Positions 5,125 to 6,760 of a stretch of 6,760 nt of DNA are shown here, piece after piece; the stretch's first letter is position 1; every line of letters starts with the position of its first letter. A model generated the notes under the pieces. The model was not told the DNA's origin. It saw nothing but the letters and a program-made list of their open reading frames with translations, and searched no databases. The stretch comes from Candidatus Dormiibacterota bacterium (lineage in GTDB: Bacteria; Chloroflexota; Dormibacteria; Aeolococcales; Aeolococcaceae): contig PLAX01000125.1 in assembly GCA_003135255.1 (NCBI GenBank), forward strand, positions 25,274-32,033, in the 5' to 3' direction. Both the position numbers and the translations under genes were made by a program.

Positions 5125-6474
5125 GTGGCGCCCGGCCGTCCGCTGCGCATCCCGGAGGGCTTCCTGATCGGTACTGCCAGCGCTGCCCACCAGGTCGAGG
5201 GGGGACTCTGGAACGACTGGATGCGCATGGAGCGGGACGAGCCGGGACGGATCAAGAACGGCGACTCGGCGGCGGTCGCCATCGACCACTACCACCGCTA
5301 TCGCGAAGACCTGGCGCTGCTCGCCGGCATGGGCCACACGGCCCAGAGGTTCTCGGTGGAGTGGGCTCGGGTCGAGCCCGAACCGGGCCATTTCGACCTC
5401 TCCGCGCTCCGCCACTACGCCGGCGTGGTCGCCGCCTGCCGCGAGCTGGGGATGGAACCGGTGATCACGCTCCACCATTTCACCCTGCCGGTCTGGCTGG
5501 CGGACCGCGGGGGCGTCCTCGACCCCGAAGCTCCGCGCCTCTTTGCCCGCTATGCGGCCGCCTGCGCCGAGGCGTTCGGAGAGGAGGTCCGCTGGTGGGT
5601 GACGCTCAACGAGCCGAACGTCCTCATGGCCCTCGGCTATGCGGAGGGGCAGTGGCCGCCCCACCGCCGGTCGCCGGCTCTCGCCCTGCGGGCCGCGGCC
5701 GGGATGCTCCGGATGCACGCCGCGGCGGCGACGGCCCTCCATCAGATTGGTGCCGCCCGCGGCCGGCCGGCGATGGTCTCGATCGCCCACCACGAACGGC
5801 CCTTCCGGCCAGTTCCCGGCTCCATCGCCGCCCGCTTCGCCGCGTGGCTGCCGGATCTCGTCTTCAACCGCTGGTTCCTCTGGAGCTGCGCCCGCGGCCG
5901 GGTGCTCCCGCCCGCCGGCAGCGGCCAGGTGGTACCCGGGCTCCGGGGCTCCCTGGACTACCTGGGTCTCAACTACTACGCGGACGAGCGGGTGCGCTTC
6001 GACTGGCGCGCCTCCTCGCGCCTCTTCGTGAGCTCCGATCCGGACCCGGCGCTGCCCAGGAACAGCCTTGGCTGGAGCATCGACCCCGGGGGCCTGCGGC
6101 GTGCCCTGGTCTCGCTGAGCGAGGAGTTCCGATTGCCGGTGATGGTCACCGAGAACGGGGTCGCCGACGAGGATGACGAGCTCCGCTCCGGGTTTCTCAT
6201 CGACCACCTGCGAGCGGTGGTCGAGGCGATCGACGACGGAGCCGACGTGCTCGGCTACCTGCACTGGACCGGCTTCGACAACTTCGAGTGGCTGGAGGGG
6301 TACGGAGCCAGGTTTGGCCTGGTGGCGGTCGACCGAACCACCCTCGAACGCCGCCCCAAGCCAAGCGCGGAGGTCTTCGCCGACGTTTGCCGCACCGGGG
6401 TGATCCCCGCGCCGGACCACCCGTCCAGGCCGGCTGCACGCCCATGCGGGGGCCGGGCCAGCCGATCGGACTAG
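5125..6474 (+). CDS. Beta-glucosidase, glycosyl hydrolase family 1
   Basis: A retaining beta-glycosidase of 449 residues, within the usual GH1 range of about 440-480, most likely releasing glucose from cellobiose or short cellodextrins in the cytoplasm (no signal peptide). Landmarks: FLIGTASAAHQVEG with glucose-binding Q23; FSVEWARVEPEPG; LHHFTLPVW with H118; acid/base E163 in TLNEP; LDYLGLNYY near 277-285; nucleophile E343 in VTENG; and W381, E388 and W389 in the HWTGFDNFEW block, which read the sugar O4/O6. All key residues are present. GTG at 5125 is chosen because it gives a normal short lead before the first strand and begins 2 nt after the TusA-like stop; the next ATG (5221) would remove Q23. 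No RBS is seen, so translation probably depends on coupling. A 20-25-residue Pro/Arg-rich tail after VCRTGVIP is not part of the barrel. Beta-galactosidase or another beta-glycosidase specificity is possible. Confidence 0.93.
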   Translation: MAPGRPLRIPEGFLIGTASAAHQVEGGLWNDWMRMERDEPGRIKNGDSAAVAIDHYHRYREDLALLAGMGHTAQRFSVEWARVEPEPGHFDLSALRHYAGVVAACRELGMEPVITLHHFTLPVWLADRGGVLDPEAPRLFARYAAACAEAFGEEVRWWVTLNEPNVLMALGYAEGQWPPHRRSPALALRAAAGMLRMHAAAATALHQIGAARGRPAMVSIAHHERPFRPVPGSIAARFAAWLPDLVFNRWFLWSCARGRVLPPAGSGQVVPGLRGSLDYLGLNYYADERVRFDWRASSRLFVSSDPDPALPRNSLGWSIDPGGLRRALVSLSEEFRLPVMVTENGVADEDDELRSGFLIDHLRAVVEAIDDGADVLGYLHWTGFDNFEWLEGYGARFGLVAVDRTTLERRPKPSAEVFADVCRTGVIPAPDHPSRPAARPCGGRASRSD

Positions 6475-6488
6475 CGCGCGGAGCAAGC

Positions 6489-6517
6489 TGGACCCGCCCG
6501 GTGCGTGGTGCTAGCGT
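6489..6517 (+). promoter_or_regulatory. Promoter-like pair in the 3' intergenic region
   Basis: TGGACC at 6489-6494 (four of six against TTGACA) and TAGCGT at 6512-6517 (fits TAnnnT) are separated by exactly 17 bp, and TG at 6509-6510 gives an extended -10. It lies just beyond the GH1 stop, where a transcript would run over the hairpins at 6524-6654 and toward a convergent gene. Such matches arise by chance in GC-rich DNA. Confidence 0.3.
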
Positions 6518-6621
6518 CATCCACGGTCTGGCGTGCGACAGGCTGCCCGGCCATGGCCCGAGGCCGGAGACCGAGGTCACATCTCGAGGGCGGAGCAGCC
6601 GTCCCGAAGGGGAGATCGCAG

Positions 6622-6654
6622 CCGCCGGGGCGCTGGTCGCCAGCGCTCTGGCGG
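6622..6654. terminator. Two-tier GC hairpin, probable terminator
   Basis: The inner stem GCGCTGG (6630-6636) pairs perfectly with CCAGCGC (6640-6646) around TCG. A symmetric 3-nt internal loop (GGG/TCT) separates it from an outer stem CCGCC (6622-6626) with GGCGG (6650-6654). There is no U-tract. It stands 44 bp past the stop of the minus-strand partial gene and about 150 bp past the GH1 stop, so it could end transcription from either side. A smaller GGGCG/CGCCC hairpin follows near 6670-6684. Confidence 0.45.
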
Positions 6655-6697
6655 GTCCCCTCGGTCCCGGGCGGCCCCGCCCCTCCTCGGGCCTGCC

Positions 6698-6760
6698 TCA
6701 GCGCGTGGCGGCGATCGCCTGGAGGACCGCGGGCTCCCCTTCGAGCTCGCGGCTCGGACC
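6698..6760 (-). CDS. C-terminal fragment of a gene entering from the right
   Basis: Reading leftward from base 6760 gives 20 codons ending AVLQAIAATR and a TGA at 6700-6698. Third positions are 18 of 20 G or C, while second positions hold eight A or T, a pattern like real genes in this window and better than the competing + frames here. The gene would converge on the GH1 gene. The fragment is too short to assign a family. Confidence 0.35.
   Translation of the reverse strand, partial: GPSRELEGEPAVLQAIAATR

Noticed and set aside
4951..6486. A 511-codon minus-strand frame opposite the GH1 gene
   Set aside because: The opposite frame encodes a complete GH1 enzyme with all catalytic residues, so this is a shadow.
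6573..6610. Signal recognition particle (4.5S) RNA apical loop
   Set aside because: GGTCA followed by GGAGCAGCC recalls the SRP motif, but the GGAAGG element is missing between them and the flanking arms do not form the long SRP hairpin.
6501..6760. A + strand open frame from GTG 6501 to the right edge
   Set aside because: It has no RBS or recognisable motif, would overlap the promoter-like pair and hairpins, and the minus-strand reading near the right edge has better codon-position composition; it cannot be fully excluded because it is cut by the window.

Overview
This 6.76 kb window is GC-rich (about 70% by eye, with strong G/C preference at third codon positions) and almost fully coding on the + strand. 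The combination of an actinobacterial CysA/SseA-type two-domain rhodanese, GTG starts, several genes without a Shine-Dalgarno site and high GC points to Actinomycetota, or a similarly GC-rich lineage such as Chloroflexota. That assignment is inference; no rRNA or other phylogenetic marker is present.

Layout. (1) 1-2280 (+): cellobiose phosphorylase (GH94), cut at the left edge and lacking about 60 N-terminal residues. (2) 2305-3348 (+): a histidinol-phosphate aminotransferase-like PLP enzyme, 24 bp downstream. (3) 3349-3380: a 32-bp convergent gap filled by a GC-rich hairpin. (4) 3381-3629 (-): a small orphan protein of 82 residues with one C-terminal membrane helix. (5) 3630-3971: a divergent intergenic region with a tandem array of palindromes (24-nt palindromes at 3672, 3702 and 3757; 55-bp unit), further hairpins, and an AT-richer promoter patch. 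(6) 3972-4850 (+): tandem-domain thiosulfate sulfurtransferase with a strong RBS. (7) 4874-5122 (+): a TusA-fold-like small protein without the CPxP signature. (8) 5125-6474 (+): a GH1 beta-glucosidase-type enzyme starting 2 nt after the TusA-like stop. (9) 6475-6697: an intergenic stretch with a promoter-like pair and nested hairpins. (10) 6698-6760 (-): probably the last 20 codons of a gene entering from the right.

How it works together. The two glycosidic enzymes offer complementary fates for cellobiose: phosphorolysis to glucose 1-phosphate plus glucose by the GH94 enzyme, and hydrolysis to two glucose by the GH1 enzyme. Neither has an obvious signal peptide, although the GH94 N-terminus is not visible, so cytoplasmic use of imported cellobiose or cellodextrins is likely. 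Between them lie an amino-acid biosynthesis enzyme and a sulfur-transfer pair (rhodanese plus TusA-like carrier). The rhodanese/TusA-like pairing makes functional sense; its tight linkage to the GH1 gene has no obvious metabolic reason.

No complete novel multi-gene system is evident. The least explained parts are the palindrome array at 3672-3811, the variant TusA-like protein and the structured 3' intergenic stretch at 6489-6654.
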